Shown piece by piece: positions 34,878 through 44,600 of a stretch of DNA of 64,000 bases. The notes beneath the pieces are model-generated. The model searched no databases. It was not told the DNA's origin and saw nothing but the letters and a program-made list of their open reading frames with translations. A program made the position numbers and the translations under genes. Each line of letters opens with the position of its first letter. The stretch's first letter is position 1. The DNA is from Novipirellula aureliae. Its GTDB lineage: Bacteria; Planctomycetota; Planctomycetia; Pirellulales; Pirellulaceae. The stretch spans positions 62,001-126,000 of the forward strand of contig NZ_SJPY01000007.1 in assembly GCF_007860185.1 (NCBI RefSeq). Reading direction: 5' to 3'.

Positions 34878-35957
34878 ATGAAGATCGATCGCTACAATCT
34901 TTCTCACCCGACTCCGATGATGCGAGCTCGTTTCACGGCAGTCTGTTTCACACGGAAGCGTTCCGCTGGGAAAGTTTTTTTCGCGTTTTTCACGCTGTTT
35001 TTGAGCATTTCCATCGTTCCTAGTCTTGCCCAGTCGACCGACCCTGGCTCGCATTCGCCCACCGGAACGACGGAGCAGAGTGCAAAACAAAATCAGAAAA
35101 ATTTTTCCGAAGATTCAACGAGATCCCATCAAGCAGCGACGAAATTACTGCGACGAATCGTTTTTCAGCTCGCCGCTGGTCCTGCCTTCGAATCAAAAGT
35201 CCGTGAGCGTGTATGGACGACGGGTCGAGAGGTCGTCGGCGTGGGTACCTACGAGCAATCCGGGAACAAGACCGGGCAATTTCACCTCCAAATGACGATG
35301 CACGATGGTGATGACAAACACACACTCGAGCAAATTAGTGATGGGCGATTGGCCTGGACACGAACCCAAATTGCTGGCGAAGTCAGCTTGCGACGTGTCG
35401 ACGTAAGTCGGCTTGACGAGTGGTCGAACTCGCCTGACAGCGAAAACGAACTGGCGCTACGGCTGCGCGTCGGTGGATGGATCGAAATGCTAGAATCCCT
35501 CGAACAAAACCGCCAATTGCATGTCGATAGTGCAACGATGAACGAACAATCGGTCTGGGTGATCACCGCAACCATGAGCAAAGAGCAAACCGAGGAACTA
35601 ATGCGTACCAGCGGACGCACGCAGTGGCCCGTTCTTTATCCAGCAAAAATTCGTGTTGCCATTTCTAAAACGGGTAGTAAGGAAACAGGATTTGGAAAAT
35701 TCTTGCCGGTACGATTTGAATACTGGAGTCAACCGATGGCTGACCCCGCGGAACCCAAAACCGATCAACCGCCTGAGATGACCGAGCGAATGATTTCACT
35801 GATCGAGCTGTATGCGATACGAGAGATCTCGCCACCTCCGATCGAGCGGTTTCGCTTTGAGAATCGCGACGCCGAAGTCAATTTCACGAACGAAACCAGC
35901 CGCTATTTAAAACAATTTGGTGTCGAAGTCGCCGACACCGGTTCACGGTTGTTTTAG
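34878..35957 (+). CDS. Secreted protein of unknown function
   Basis: The frame is open from 34746, but I favour ATG 34878 or 34917 because the export signal lies after them (KVFFAFFTLFLSISIVPSLA, cleavage before QS). From 34878 the product is 359 residues. The mature part begins with a Ser/Thr/Gln-rich linker and then a single domain with LRRIVFQLAAGPAFESKVRE, EVVGVGTYEQ, GQFHLQMTMHDGDDKHTLEQ, SDGRLAWTR and IELYAIREISPPPIERFRF. The strand pattern and the ISDGRLAWTR element are reminiscent of LolA-like or outer-membrane-lipoprotein-sorting folds, but this is only a suspicion. It is divergent from the lipoprotein operon across about 230 bp, so the promoters may overlap. Several possible starts lack a strong ribosome site. 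Confidence 0.75.
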   Translation: MKIDRYNLSHPTPMMRARFTAVCFTRKRSAGKVFFAFFTLFLSISIVPSLAQSTDPGSHSPTGTTEQSAKQNQKNFSEDSTRSHQAATKLLRRIVFQLAAGPAFESKVRERVWTTGREVVGVGTYEQSGNKTGQFHLQMTMHDGDDKHTLEQISDGRLAWTRTQIAGEVSLRRVDVSRLDEWSNSPDSENELALRLRVGGWIEMLESLEQNRQLHVDSATMNEQSVWVITATMSKEQTEELMRTSGRTQWPVLYPAKIRVAISKTGSKETGFGKFLPVRFEYWSQPMADPAEPKTDQPPEMTERMISLIELYAIREISPPPIERFRFENRDAEVNFTNETSRYLKQFGVEVADTGSRLF

Positions 35958-36242
35958 TCAAACGAGGTACAGGAGCGTTGTTGCCTTCGAACCGATTTTG
36001 AAAAGGCAAAAAAAAGGGCTCCACCGAAGAATCGATGGGTTGATTCATCAATCCCAAGTACCGAAGAGTAGGTTTTTCAGGCACCGCAGGGCAAAAAGGG
36101 AATGCCTTCGGTGCATCGGCAATCGGACGTTCAAAAGTAAACCTCGGCAAAACAAGCCGCTTTATCGAGACCAAGCGAGACATGCTTCCCGCCCTGACCC
36201 AGTTATCCTAAGTACGTTGCTCGTCAGCCGAGCTTACCTCGA

Positions 36243-36514
36243 ATGGCGTGGGCTTAAGCAATTTTGGGGCGTGAAACATCCTTTCGTCGAGCTTGTCTCG
36301 GCGGAGCAAACAAGTGGCGGCTACAAACCGCATGCCCGAAAGAAATTCGCCCCACCCCCACGAATCGCCTCGGGGCGATTCGTGGGGGTGGGGCGAGCGT
36401 GGAATTTTGCGTTCATGGTAGCTGCCACCTGTTGCTCCGCCCGGACAAGCCGGACGGAAGCAGAAAAACCCCCCCACTGTGAAACTCACTCCGTTTTTCT
36501 TCAGTCCACGCCAT
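36243..36514. mobile_element. MITE-like long imperfect palindrome
   Basis: The element spans 272 bp and folds back on itself over most of its length. The ends are ATGGCGTGG (36243-36251) and CCACGCCAT (36506-36514). Inner arms match over longer stretches, for example GTAGCTGCCACCTGTTGCTC near 36419 against the complement of the region near 36300. The centre is a perfect 22-bp stem (36348-36369 with 36374-36395) closed by TCGG. A 10-bp direct repeat, GCTTACCTCG, lies on both sides (36232-36241 and 36519-36528), 1 and 4 nt from the ends. It has no coding capacity. The architecture fits a non-autonomous transposon or a REP-derived sequence. Confidence 0.7.
36348..36395. repeat. Perfect 22-bp hairpin with TCGG loop
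   Basis: This is the core of the palindromic element. The left arm is 36348-36369 and the right arm 36374-36395, every base paired, with a 4-nt loop TCGG. The stem is G+C-rich (runs of C5 and G5). No T-run follows, so it is not a standard terminator. Confidence 0.85.
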
Positions 36515-36533
36515 GCGGGCTTACCTCGTTTGG

Positions 36534-36573
36534 AAAGGGAAAAGGTGACGAAAGGGAAAAGGTGACGGGGGGA
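36534..36573. repeat. Left REP-like tandem pair of the RAYT element
   Basis: The 17-mer AAAGGGAAAAGGTGACG is present twice head to tail without a mismatch (36534-36550 and 36551-36567), followed by a G-run. AAAAGGTGACGGGGGG is the inverted counterpart of the CCCCCCGTCACCTTTT repeat at the other side of the RAYT gene. Confidence 0.8.
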
Positions 36574-36607
36574 TTTTTTTGCCGGAGGATTTTTTGCCAA
36601 GCACAGC

Positions 36608-37294
36608 CTATTTCCTCGGTATGTCATTCTTTCGTGGACGGCCAACGGGGCGCATCGTGTACCACAGACCATGTTTTTCGGCCACTTCATCTACCCATAC
36701 CTCATCTCCAAATGGTCGGCCACGATTTACACACGTTCGCATAACATCAAGTTCAATCCCTGTCAGCGGTGCATTCACGCGATCAATCCAATTCGCAAGT
36801 CGAGGAATAGGCCAAGGTGAAAGAATGGAGGGTTCCGGTTCGCTCGACTGCCTCCAGCGGTATAGCGAGCCGAACTGCCAATCCTCCGCGGAGGCAACCA
36901 TTGACGCACGCAAAGGATTCCGCTCGACATAACGACATACGGCATAAAAGTGTCCATCACTTTGAACTGGAAAGCTTTTGAACCGAGATTGGTAGAGATG
37001 CCCGTAACCATGTTTCTTATAGTGACCATGGTAGCGCAGCGTATGTGTGGCTGACACCCACCGCAAGAGTCGCCCCATCGCACCGTCCTTACTAGGACGC
37101 ACGACAAGATGCCAATGATTAGTCATCAAAGTAAATGCAAATAGTTTTACCGGGTATTTCTGCAAACCTTCGTGAAGAATGCGAATAAATGCTTCGAAAT
37201 CTGCTGGTTTGTTGAAGATCGGTTGGCGATTGTTGCCGCGATTGAGTGCATGGTAAATGACGCCGGCTTCGTCTGACCGTTTTTGACGTGGCAT
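36608..37294 (-). CDS. REP-associated tyrosine transposase (RAYT, IS200-like)
   Basis: The start is ATG 37294 (MPRQKRSDEAGVIYHALNRG), because AAAGGA lies 9 nt upstream; an in-frame ATG at 37315 is less likely. The product is 228 residues. The Y1/HUH transposase core is intact: FAFTLMTNHWHLVVRPS carries the HxH pair, and CRYVERNPLRASMV carries the catalytic Tyr. YGHLYQSRFKSFPVQ lies between. RAYTs nick single-stranded DNA at REP palindromes and are thought to spread them. Here the gene is bracketed by inverted pairs of tandem repeats (36534-36573 and 37363-37408), exactly the arrangement expected of a RAYT with its cognate repeats. The C-terminal part contains a normal Trp/Arg-rich tail. Confidence 0.93.
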   Translation of the reverse strand: MPRQKRSDEAGVIYHALNRGNNRQPIFNKPADFEAFIRILHEGLQKYPVKLFAFTLMTNHWHLVVRPSKDGAMGRLLRWVSATHTLRYHGHYKKHGYGHLYQSRFKSFPVQSDGHFYAVCRYVERNPLRASMVASAEDWQFGSLYRWRQSSEPEPSILSPWPIPRLANWIDRVNAPLTGIELDVMRTCVNRGRPFGDEVWVDEVAEKHGLWYTMRPVGRPRKNDIPRK

Positions 37295-37362
37295 TTTGAA
37301 CAATCCTTTCATCAAACTAAATTGACAAGAAACATGTTATCAGCGTCTCTGCCCAACAAATT

Positions 37363-37408
37363 CCCCCCCGTCACCTTTTCCGCGAGTCCGTCACCTTTTC
37401 CGCGAGTC
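37363..37408. repeat. Right REP-like tandem pair of the RAYT element
   Basis: CGTCACCTTTTCCGCGAGTC (20 bp) is repeated head to tail without mismatch at 37369-37388 and 37389-37408, after a C7 run at 37363-37369. CCCCCCGTCACCTTTT is the reverse complement of the left repeat. The second copy overlaps the 3' end of the neighbouring membrane-protein gene and supplies its TGA. Confidence 0.8.
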
Positions 37409-37813
37409 ACCCGACGGAGGCACGTATGGGTTTTCTGGGTTTGAAGATTTGCCGACGGCAACGAAGGGACGCCGTTTGGGGAGTAGCTTGTCGCGTGATA
37501 TGAATACGGTGCAAGCGAACGGCATGAGGTATGCAATCGTACGTGCCGCTTGCGTGGTGCTCATCGAAAAGCCGAGCACCAGTTTGCCGGCGAAGAAAAC
37601 ACTGATCGTGAAGATTGAAAAAATGTAGACGAGTCGGACAACCCATACATTGCGGCGAACCAGACCGTAGGCGAGTGAGGGAAAGACGATAAACCGAGAT
37701 GCCATAACCAGCAGCGAATCATCCTGCCCGTCAGCTATGTCTCGATAAGTTGTTCCCAGTAACAAGAAAAGCAAAATCGCGGCAAGCACGTCTAAATATC
37801 GCTGAAGAAACAT
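37391..37813 (-). CDS. Small polytopic membrane protein, 3' end inside a REP repeat
   Basis: The product has 140 residues and starts at ATG 37813. Four hydrophobic segments are visible (about 5-23, 32-50, 58-82 and 88-108: DVLAAILLFLLLG, MASRFIVFPSLAYGLV, VVRLVYIFSIFTISVFFAGK, ARTIAYLMPFACTVFI). The C-terminal tail is polar. Its final codons (SGDSRKR-stop) are read from the 20-bp repeat of the RAYT element, so the present C-terminus is probably not the ancestral one. I do not recognise the family. It follows the LRR lipoprotein gene by 12 bp, in an apparent operon with the 4,291-residue giant gene upstream. Confidence 0.7.
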   Translation of the reverse strand: MFLQRYLDVLAAILLFLLLGTTYRDIADGQDDSLLVMASRFIVFPSLAYGLVRRNVWVVRLVYIFSIFTISVFFAGKLVLGFSMSTTQAARTIAYLMPFACTVFISRDKLLPKRRPFVAVGKSSNPENPYVPPSGDSRKR

Positions 37814-37825
37814 CTTTCTAGAATC

Positions 37826-38653
37826 TCACTTCAGATGCGATATAAATGGGACGATCAATTGTTCGGGATGGTGTTTCTTATACGCTGCGTTGTAGCGAAT
37901 TGCAAAGTCTTCCATATCTTCAACCCATACACTCGGGCCGTATAGAGACTTGATTCTTGCGAGTACTAGTAGACCATCTGAGGTCACAAGCGAGTACTTT
38001 AATGTCAGCGTTTGCAGTTCTGAGAAGCGAGAGATTTCTTTGATTCCATCGTCTGTAATCCCCGAGCCATATAAATTAATTTTACGCAAAGCGCAGTTTG
38101 CGTCCCATGCCCGAAACCCAATGCCGGTCAATCCGCGATGATTGCCTAAATTAAGCTGCTCCAAGCGGTGTAGACGAGAAAGCTGTTCGAGGTCAGAGTC
38201 GCTAAATTCCATTTCTATCCTATCTGGATCCTCTTTAATTGCATCTATAAATATTTGGTCTCCAACAAACGGCACTAGGATATCAAGTCGTGTGAGCTTC
38301 TCCATTTTTGAGATCAGGAGCCTAGCATCTTTTGTCATTCTGCAATCTGTCATGTGCAGACTATATATTGGCAATTTGCTGAATGGTTCGAAATCGTCTG
38401 CATCGAGAGAAAGCCCTACAAGGTCGATCGTCTGACATTTGCCCAATGCACTAATTCTGTCTAAAGAATAGTGCAAAGATTTATTTTTTCGAATAGTAAT
38501 GCCTGTAATTCTTCCGTTAGCCAAATCTAATTCGAGCGACTTGTTCTTGTCCGCATATCTAACTAGTTCGTTAGTGGAACTGCCACAACCTCCGATGAAC
38601 ACAGCAACAAAAAACAATGAAATCAGACGCCGGATGAAGTTGGATCTATTCAT
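37826..38653 (-). CDS. Leucine-rich-repeat lipoprotein
   Basis: The start is ATG 38653, inside the end of the giant gene (ATGAATAG, 8-bp overlap), giving 275 residues; an upstream ATG at 38764 has no export signal. MNRSNFIRRLISLFFVAVFI then GG-C is a lipoprotein signal with Cys 23. The mature protein has irregular leucine-rich repeats (CQTIDLVGLSLDADDFEPFS, LYSLHMTDCRMT, LTRLDILVPF, LEQLNLGNHRGLTGIGF, LRKINLYGSGITDDGIKEIS, LQTLTLKYSLVTSDGL), about seven turns of the RI/GALA type. Such modules bind other proteins. The overlap implies coupling with the giant surface protein, so it may be its partner at the cell surface; that is inference. Confidence 0.82.
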   Translation of the reverse strand: MNRSNFIRRLISLFFVAVFIGGCGSSTNELVRYADKNKSLELDLANGRITGITIRKNKSLHYSLDRISALGKCQTIDLVGLSLDADDFEPFSKLPIYSLHMTDCRMTKDARLLISKMEKLTRLDILVPFVGDQIFIDAIKEDPDRIEMEFSDSDLEQLSRLHRLEQLNLGNHRGLTGIGFRAWDANCALRKINLYGSGITDDGIKEISRFSELQTLTLKYSLVTSDGLLVLARIKSLYGPSVWVEDMEDFAIRYNAAYKKHHPEQLIVPFISHLK

Positions 38654-41600
38654 AATTGCCAACTCGCGTGCTACTGAAGCCGGTTTTTGTCCGAACCGCC
38701 TCATAGAACTCTTTCGTTCTTTCGACGTCATGGTAAAACTGATAGGAATGAGTTGTTCTGTCATTTGGCGTCACGATTTCTTCATCGACCCATCGTGAGA
38801 GGACAATGTCCACGTTATCTGCACCAAACCATTCCACGAATATATTCCCCACGGTTGATGTATCGGCCATTGCGGTGAAGGCCATTAGTTCGTACGCATG
38901 CAGGCCTATTCCGGTGGGATCGTCTTGGGGATGCATGGTGTTGGTCAACTCGTACCACTCTTCGCGTGGCACGCCAAGAAGTAATGGATTGCCCGTATGG
39001 ATGAGGCGATAGTATCGATTACGGGTGCTGCCATCTGGGAGCAGAGACTGCTCGACAACGTATCGAAAACGCCAAACATCGTCAGGGGGCAATAAGTAAC
39101 CCGCTGTATTGTCAACGAAGGGGTCTGCGAAAAAGTTGATGGCTGTTGCATAATCTTCGAGCTTCCCGTTATAGGAAGACGAGTCAATTCCGAAACGAGG
39201 TACCTCTGGCGTTGCTTTCGCCAGCGACTGTTTTGAAACATTGTTTAGCCTCCAAAGCTGGTTGGTGGCTATGTCATCGGGATTATAAAAATTGATCCAT
39301 TTACCGGCTGATGCGTGAGTACCAGCCATGTAGAACGAACCTGCGTTGTCGTCAGTCGCTTCACCATCGGACCAATAACGATACAAGTCTTGATGGGATG
39401 GGTTGGCAATGTTGTTCAGTGTTACATCCACCGACAGGTCGTCGTTTTTGTAGGCTAATAAGTGTGCGTCAGTATTTGATTCACCGTAGATACCCGCTGA
39501 AACGGCGGCCTGCATTGCCACGTAACTAGTAACCAGTTCTCCTCCGTATTCTACGGCATGTATACGAAGTGCTTCCGCAGCGACGACGTTACCTTGGCTA
39601 TGCGCTAGCAAATGCGTGTCCCCCTCGCTTAACTCGTCAGCGATGAAGTTTCGCAACGCACGGCCTGAACGCCATGCTTGAAATTCGCTGGGGTTGAACG
39701 TGAGATCTCGAACACCCTCAGTACTTCCCTCTCCATCATAAAAGTTTGGCCAACTAAATGAAACCGCATGACCATCGAATCCTTGCCAATACAACCGCTT
39801 AAAGGCGGTGTTAGCAAAGGAGATTTTCGCATCAGGATCCATATTCCAGCCGTGAACCAACACGACGGATTCGTTCCCATTCAGGAACGGTTGGTCTCGA
39901 ACGGACGAAAGCGAATCCGCGTTCGCGTCCGCGAACTCCAGGATATCAACTTTTTTGCGTAGATCCGTAGCACCACTGACAGCATCAATCGAATAGGTAC
40001 TGTAAAAGCTTTGGAAATCGCGTAGTGTTAAATCGATGATCTGTTCACGCGTAATCTCTTGCCCATCGGGATAGACCACGGTGGTTCGAAACACTAGCTG
40101 GGGAGTGTTGGTCGTCGATTGATCTCCGAAAGCTACTCCATGGGCTTCAAACAAAAAGCGATTAGTCCCATCATCTTCAACCGGTATGGAAACGGGAAGG
40201 GAGCGTATGTCTGCAACCCGCGAATTCCAGTTTGAATCTTCAACCTGCAGATCAGCAAAATGGCGGCTTTCAAGAAACTCTAACATATTCAGACTATTGC
40301 TCGCTCGATGAAATAGATTTAGTGAAGTAACTCCAGCATTTGATAAATATGCATCATACTTCACGATCAAATCCGAGGATGGCATGACTGCCTTCGACCG
40401 TTGACGTAGAAGGGGCGAAATGTAAACGTCGAAGGGCGTAAAATCTTCAAGATCACGAGTTGTCTTGATTATTGTATCGGCATTGTCAGGAGCAATGGGT
40501 TCAACGTCGGTATCTTGCTCAGCATAGACACCTTCCTGATCATTGTTGTACCAGAACGTCAGCTGGCGGTCGTAGCTGTTATCGGTGTCAATTTTACCAT
40601 CTCGATTGCCATCGACGCCTGCTCCAGTTTCAACAACGGTGTAGTGTGCTTCGTCATGGAGAATTGCAGGTGGAGTTCCTGTTCTTGGTACGGCGGTCAC
40701 TTTGATGCTGTCCATCGAAAAGCCGGAACTGTTGTTGATTCCTTCGATCCAAATTGGCAGCGAGTATTGGACGCTAAAGGGGGTTAGCCGATGTTCTTCG
40801 CCAGGGAGTATTCGGCTCCAAACGGAGTCGGGGCCCACTGATTCCATGCCGGACCAAAAACCATCAGACCATATCTGAATTTTACTCGGATCGAAGTCGA
40901 ATTCCACCTCGTAGCGATCCATCATCCAAGGCTCAAGTCTTACACCTCCAATCGTAAGGTCATCATAATAGTCGGGATCGAGCAGGTTGATTTGTCCCAA
41001 TTGCGACGCCATCCAATCGGGTGCATAACGCCGCAATCCGGGCTCAGAGGGCTCAACCCCGTTGTCATCGGGATGCGGAATTTTTTTGGAGAAATCGCTG
41101 TTACGCCAAATGATCGCACCAGGATCTTCCTCCCAAATTTCACCAAGGACATCCATTTCGATGTCAACACTAGCGACGGTGACCCTTACAGTATCTTCGG
41201 CTTTGGATTCTTGCAGGGTCATGCCGGATGGCAGATTGCGTGGCACGTAACTGGCTTTGATCTCGACATCAAGGAAGCTATCGCTGGCAGCGATGCCTTC
41301 AAGATAGATCGTATGTTCCGTCGTTACGTCCAATTCGGTCGCATTGGAGACAACCTCTTCGTTTTTATTTCGATCCTTCCAAATTCGGACCTTGGTGGCG
41401 TCGAAGCTTAATAGAATACCGCCCGCGAATCGATCGAATCCCGATGGAACCAAGTCATGAAGTTTGAGTGGAACAAAGTCGTCATCCCCTCCGGCGATAT
41501 TTGGATCTTCGAAATCAAGAATGCCGTCGGCATCATCATCGTCTCGGTTCAGGTTGACGATACCGCCTGGGTCTTGTTCGTCTTTGTCAGGGACTTCTGC

Positions 41601-44600
41601 ACCGCTTTGGTCGATTAGATCCAAGTCAATGTAAACCGAATGGACTTTTACTGTCCTGCTGTCCTCGTCGGAACCGAGATATGAATCACCGTCTTTGTCG
41701 TGCCATACGGTAACGGTGAAGTCTCGAAAATCATCTTCTCGATCATCGGGCGTACCGTTATCGTGAACTTGAAGGGCGAGTTTCGAGAGCGTGTTGTCGC
41801 TCATGCAGTCGCCATCGTAGACGAGATGGCCGTCGCTTCGCATGACGTTCATGCGGAAGTTCTTGCCCGTTCCGTTGGCCCCGAACGTGATTGGGTCAAA
41901 CCTGGCCTCCATGTCGATATAGGCGATGCCCTCGGCATTCTCAATGGCGTAAAGTTCCTCAATGGCGGCATCCACGGTCGTTACGCTGCTCAGCGGCTCA
42001 TCGTGGCGAGAGACTGTTAAGTCGAGCAGCGTCGGGCCAGCAAATATCCTCGCAGTGGCGTACTGGTTGGGCGGAAGCTCATTGACCCAGCCTGTTGTGA
42101 ACTGCAGGTAGTTCACGGTCTCGACGAAATCGACGGCAAAGAGTCCCGACCATCCGCCCGGCGGCATGTACACATGAGTGAAATTCCAGTCATTTGACAC
42201 CTTACCTCCGTTGAAGATGGTCTCAGGGTACTGGTTGGTCACGACGTCGCCGGTGGCAAGATCCCCGAAATCGATAGCAACGTTGCCCGATGCTGTGTCG
42301 AAGTCGAAATCGTCATAATGAAGCCCTGCTGAGTCCGGCGTCGAGACTTCCAGTCGTGAGATATTCTGATACTGACTCAAATCGACAAGCTCGATCCTCC
42401 AGCTGTGGTCGGGATCGACCTTAACTGTATTCGTTCCGGAATAGAGCGGTTCCGAATAAACGGTGTTGTGTTTGAGAATTGCAACCGATGCGTTTCGATA
42501 GATGCCACTAGAGGTGACGGCAACTCTGCATGTCCTTTCTCCGCCATCGTTGGGTGCGGAGTATAAACCATCGGATGAGACTTCTCCGCAAGTATTGCCC
42601 CAAACCTCCCATTCGATCGTGGGTTGCGGGTCTAACACGTTGCTGAACTGATCGACCCCCGTAGCGGTGAACTGGCGAGTCTTGCCTATCATCACAGCAG
42701 CCTTGCGAGGGATGATCACAAAATCGGTGAGGGTTTGCGCGACCGTCAACTGCACGCCGCCGTCGGGATCAGACGCGGGCGCGGCCATGTCGCCAAGTAC
42801 CTGCGCGGATGGATTCGGTTCGCTGGTTACACTCAGACCATTGGCATCGGTGATTCGAACGCCAAAGGAATAATCGCCTTTGCCGGTGAACGTTACGGTC
42901 GTGGCGGAGGCGGCGGTCGATTCGTTAATACTGAAGCTGACGCCACCATCGGCCGGGGCCGAGACGACGTACCAGGAATAGACAAGTTCGCTTGTGCCGC
43001 CATCGTCATCAGCAACGACACTCAGGGTTGTGCTTGTGCCAGTGACGTTGCTTGCCGCAGCCCATGGGGCAGTGACGATCGTCGGCGCGGTATTTTCCGT
43101 CTGGACAAAGGTTGTGCTGGAATAGGGAGAGGTACCGGCGGCGTTGGCAGCAGCGACGCGGAACTGGTAGCTCGTTCCTCCACCGGCTAGCCCCGTTGCC
43201 TCGTAAGTTGTTTGAGTGGCGGGAACGGTGGCGAGGAGTTCCCAGGTGTCGGCTCCCTCGCCCCGCCACTCGATCAAGTAGTCATTGGCCGTGGGGGCGG
43301 CGGTCCAAGCCAGATCAACTTGAGTGGCCGAGGATACCGTGGCGGTAAAGCCGGTGGGAGTCACTGGCCAGCCAAGCGTGGTGACCGACACCTCGTTTGA
43401 CGCGAGCGAGTAACCTCCTGGACTCCAGGCTCGCACTCGGAATGAGTAACCGATGGACGGTTCGAAGGTGCCGTGGATCGATTGACTTGTTGTGTCGGCA
43501 TCAACATTCAGCACGTTCTGCCAAAATCCATTGACCCATTGCTGGATGTGGTAGACCGATTCGCCAGTGGAATGGTCTTGCCACTCGAGATCGATCTGAG
43601 AACCGCTTATGGCTGTTGCAGCCAGTCCGCTGGGTGCCGTGGGCAACGTAGCGGCACCACTCTGGATCTTGGCCGAGTCGCCGAGAGCGTTTGTTGCATG
43701 GATGCGATAGAAGTAGAAGACGCTTTCCATCAACCCCGTATCGCTATAAGCCGTTGTATCGGCGGGGAGCGTCGCCTGGACCGTCCAGTTGGTGCCGTCT
43801 AAGCTTCGCTCGACTTGGTAGCTAAGTTCGTCAGTTGCATTATCGGTCCACGCCAGATTGATTTGCGATTCGGAGCTGGCAACGGCAAGAAAATCGCTGG
43901 GGCCAACGGGCCAATCTGGGGTCGCGACCGTCAATTCATTGGACGGCAAAGACGAAGCGGTCTCATGATAGGCTTTGACTCGGAAGTAGTAGACGCCTGC
44001 AGGTTCATACGCGCCGCTGATCACCATATTCGTCGTGTTGGCAGCGACCGTGCCGATTTCCAACCACTCAGCATCGACGAGTTGCTCGATCACATAGCCA
44101 GTTTCGGTCGCCGAGTTGTCCAGCCATTGCAGGGTCAGTCCGTCACCGCTTACCGAATTTGCTGAGAGTGCGGAAGGGGCGGCTGGCCACGTTTGGTCAC
44201 TGCCGGCAGCGGCCCCCGAGTCGCCTGCCGCGTTAACAGCCATCACGCGGTAGTGCCGGAGCGTGCCTTCAGCCAAGCTGGTGTCGCTGTAGCTGGTGGC
44301 GTTAGCTGGAAGTGCTATGAGCATCGACCAGTTGCTGCCATCCTCGCTCCACTGCACCCGATAACTGGTTTCATTTGTTGCGTTGTCCATCCATGTCAGG
44401 TCAATCTGCGTATCCGACGTCGCTGTAACCGTGAGATCGCTGGGCGTTTCAGGCCAATCGGCTGAGGAGGCCGAGACCGTGACCGTATTGGAAGGGAGGG
44501 AATATTGATAGCCCTGGAGGTGCCCGGTCGAAAACGCGCGCGTTCGAAAATGATATTCGACCGAAGGAGCGAATAATCCGGCGATCGCCTCGCTCGTCGC

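Larger units (their letters stand above)
35958..36607. other. Intergenic region occupied by a MITE-like element and REP-type repeats
   Basis: No gene is supported. The open frames that cross 36208-36690 are by-products of the palindrome and G/C-rich arms. The first 270 bases have no recognisable feature; 36232-36528 is a palindromic element with a direct repeat on each side, and 36534-36573 is the left repeat pair of the RAYT element. Confidence 0.65.

Noticed and set aside
36208-36690. Long frames on both strands across the palindrome
   Set aside because: They are caused by the inverted repeat and the G/C-rich arms; neither has a domain, and they cross the RAYT repeat.
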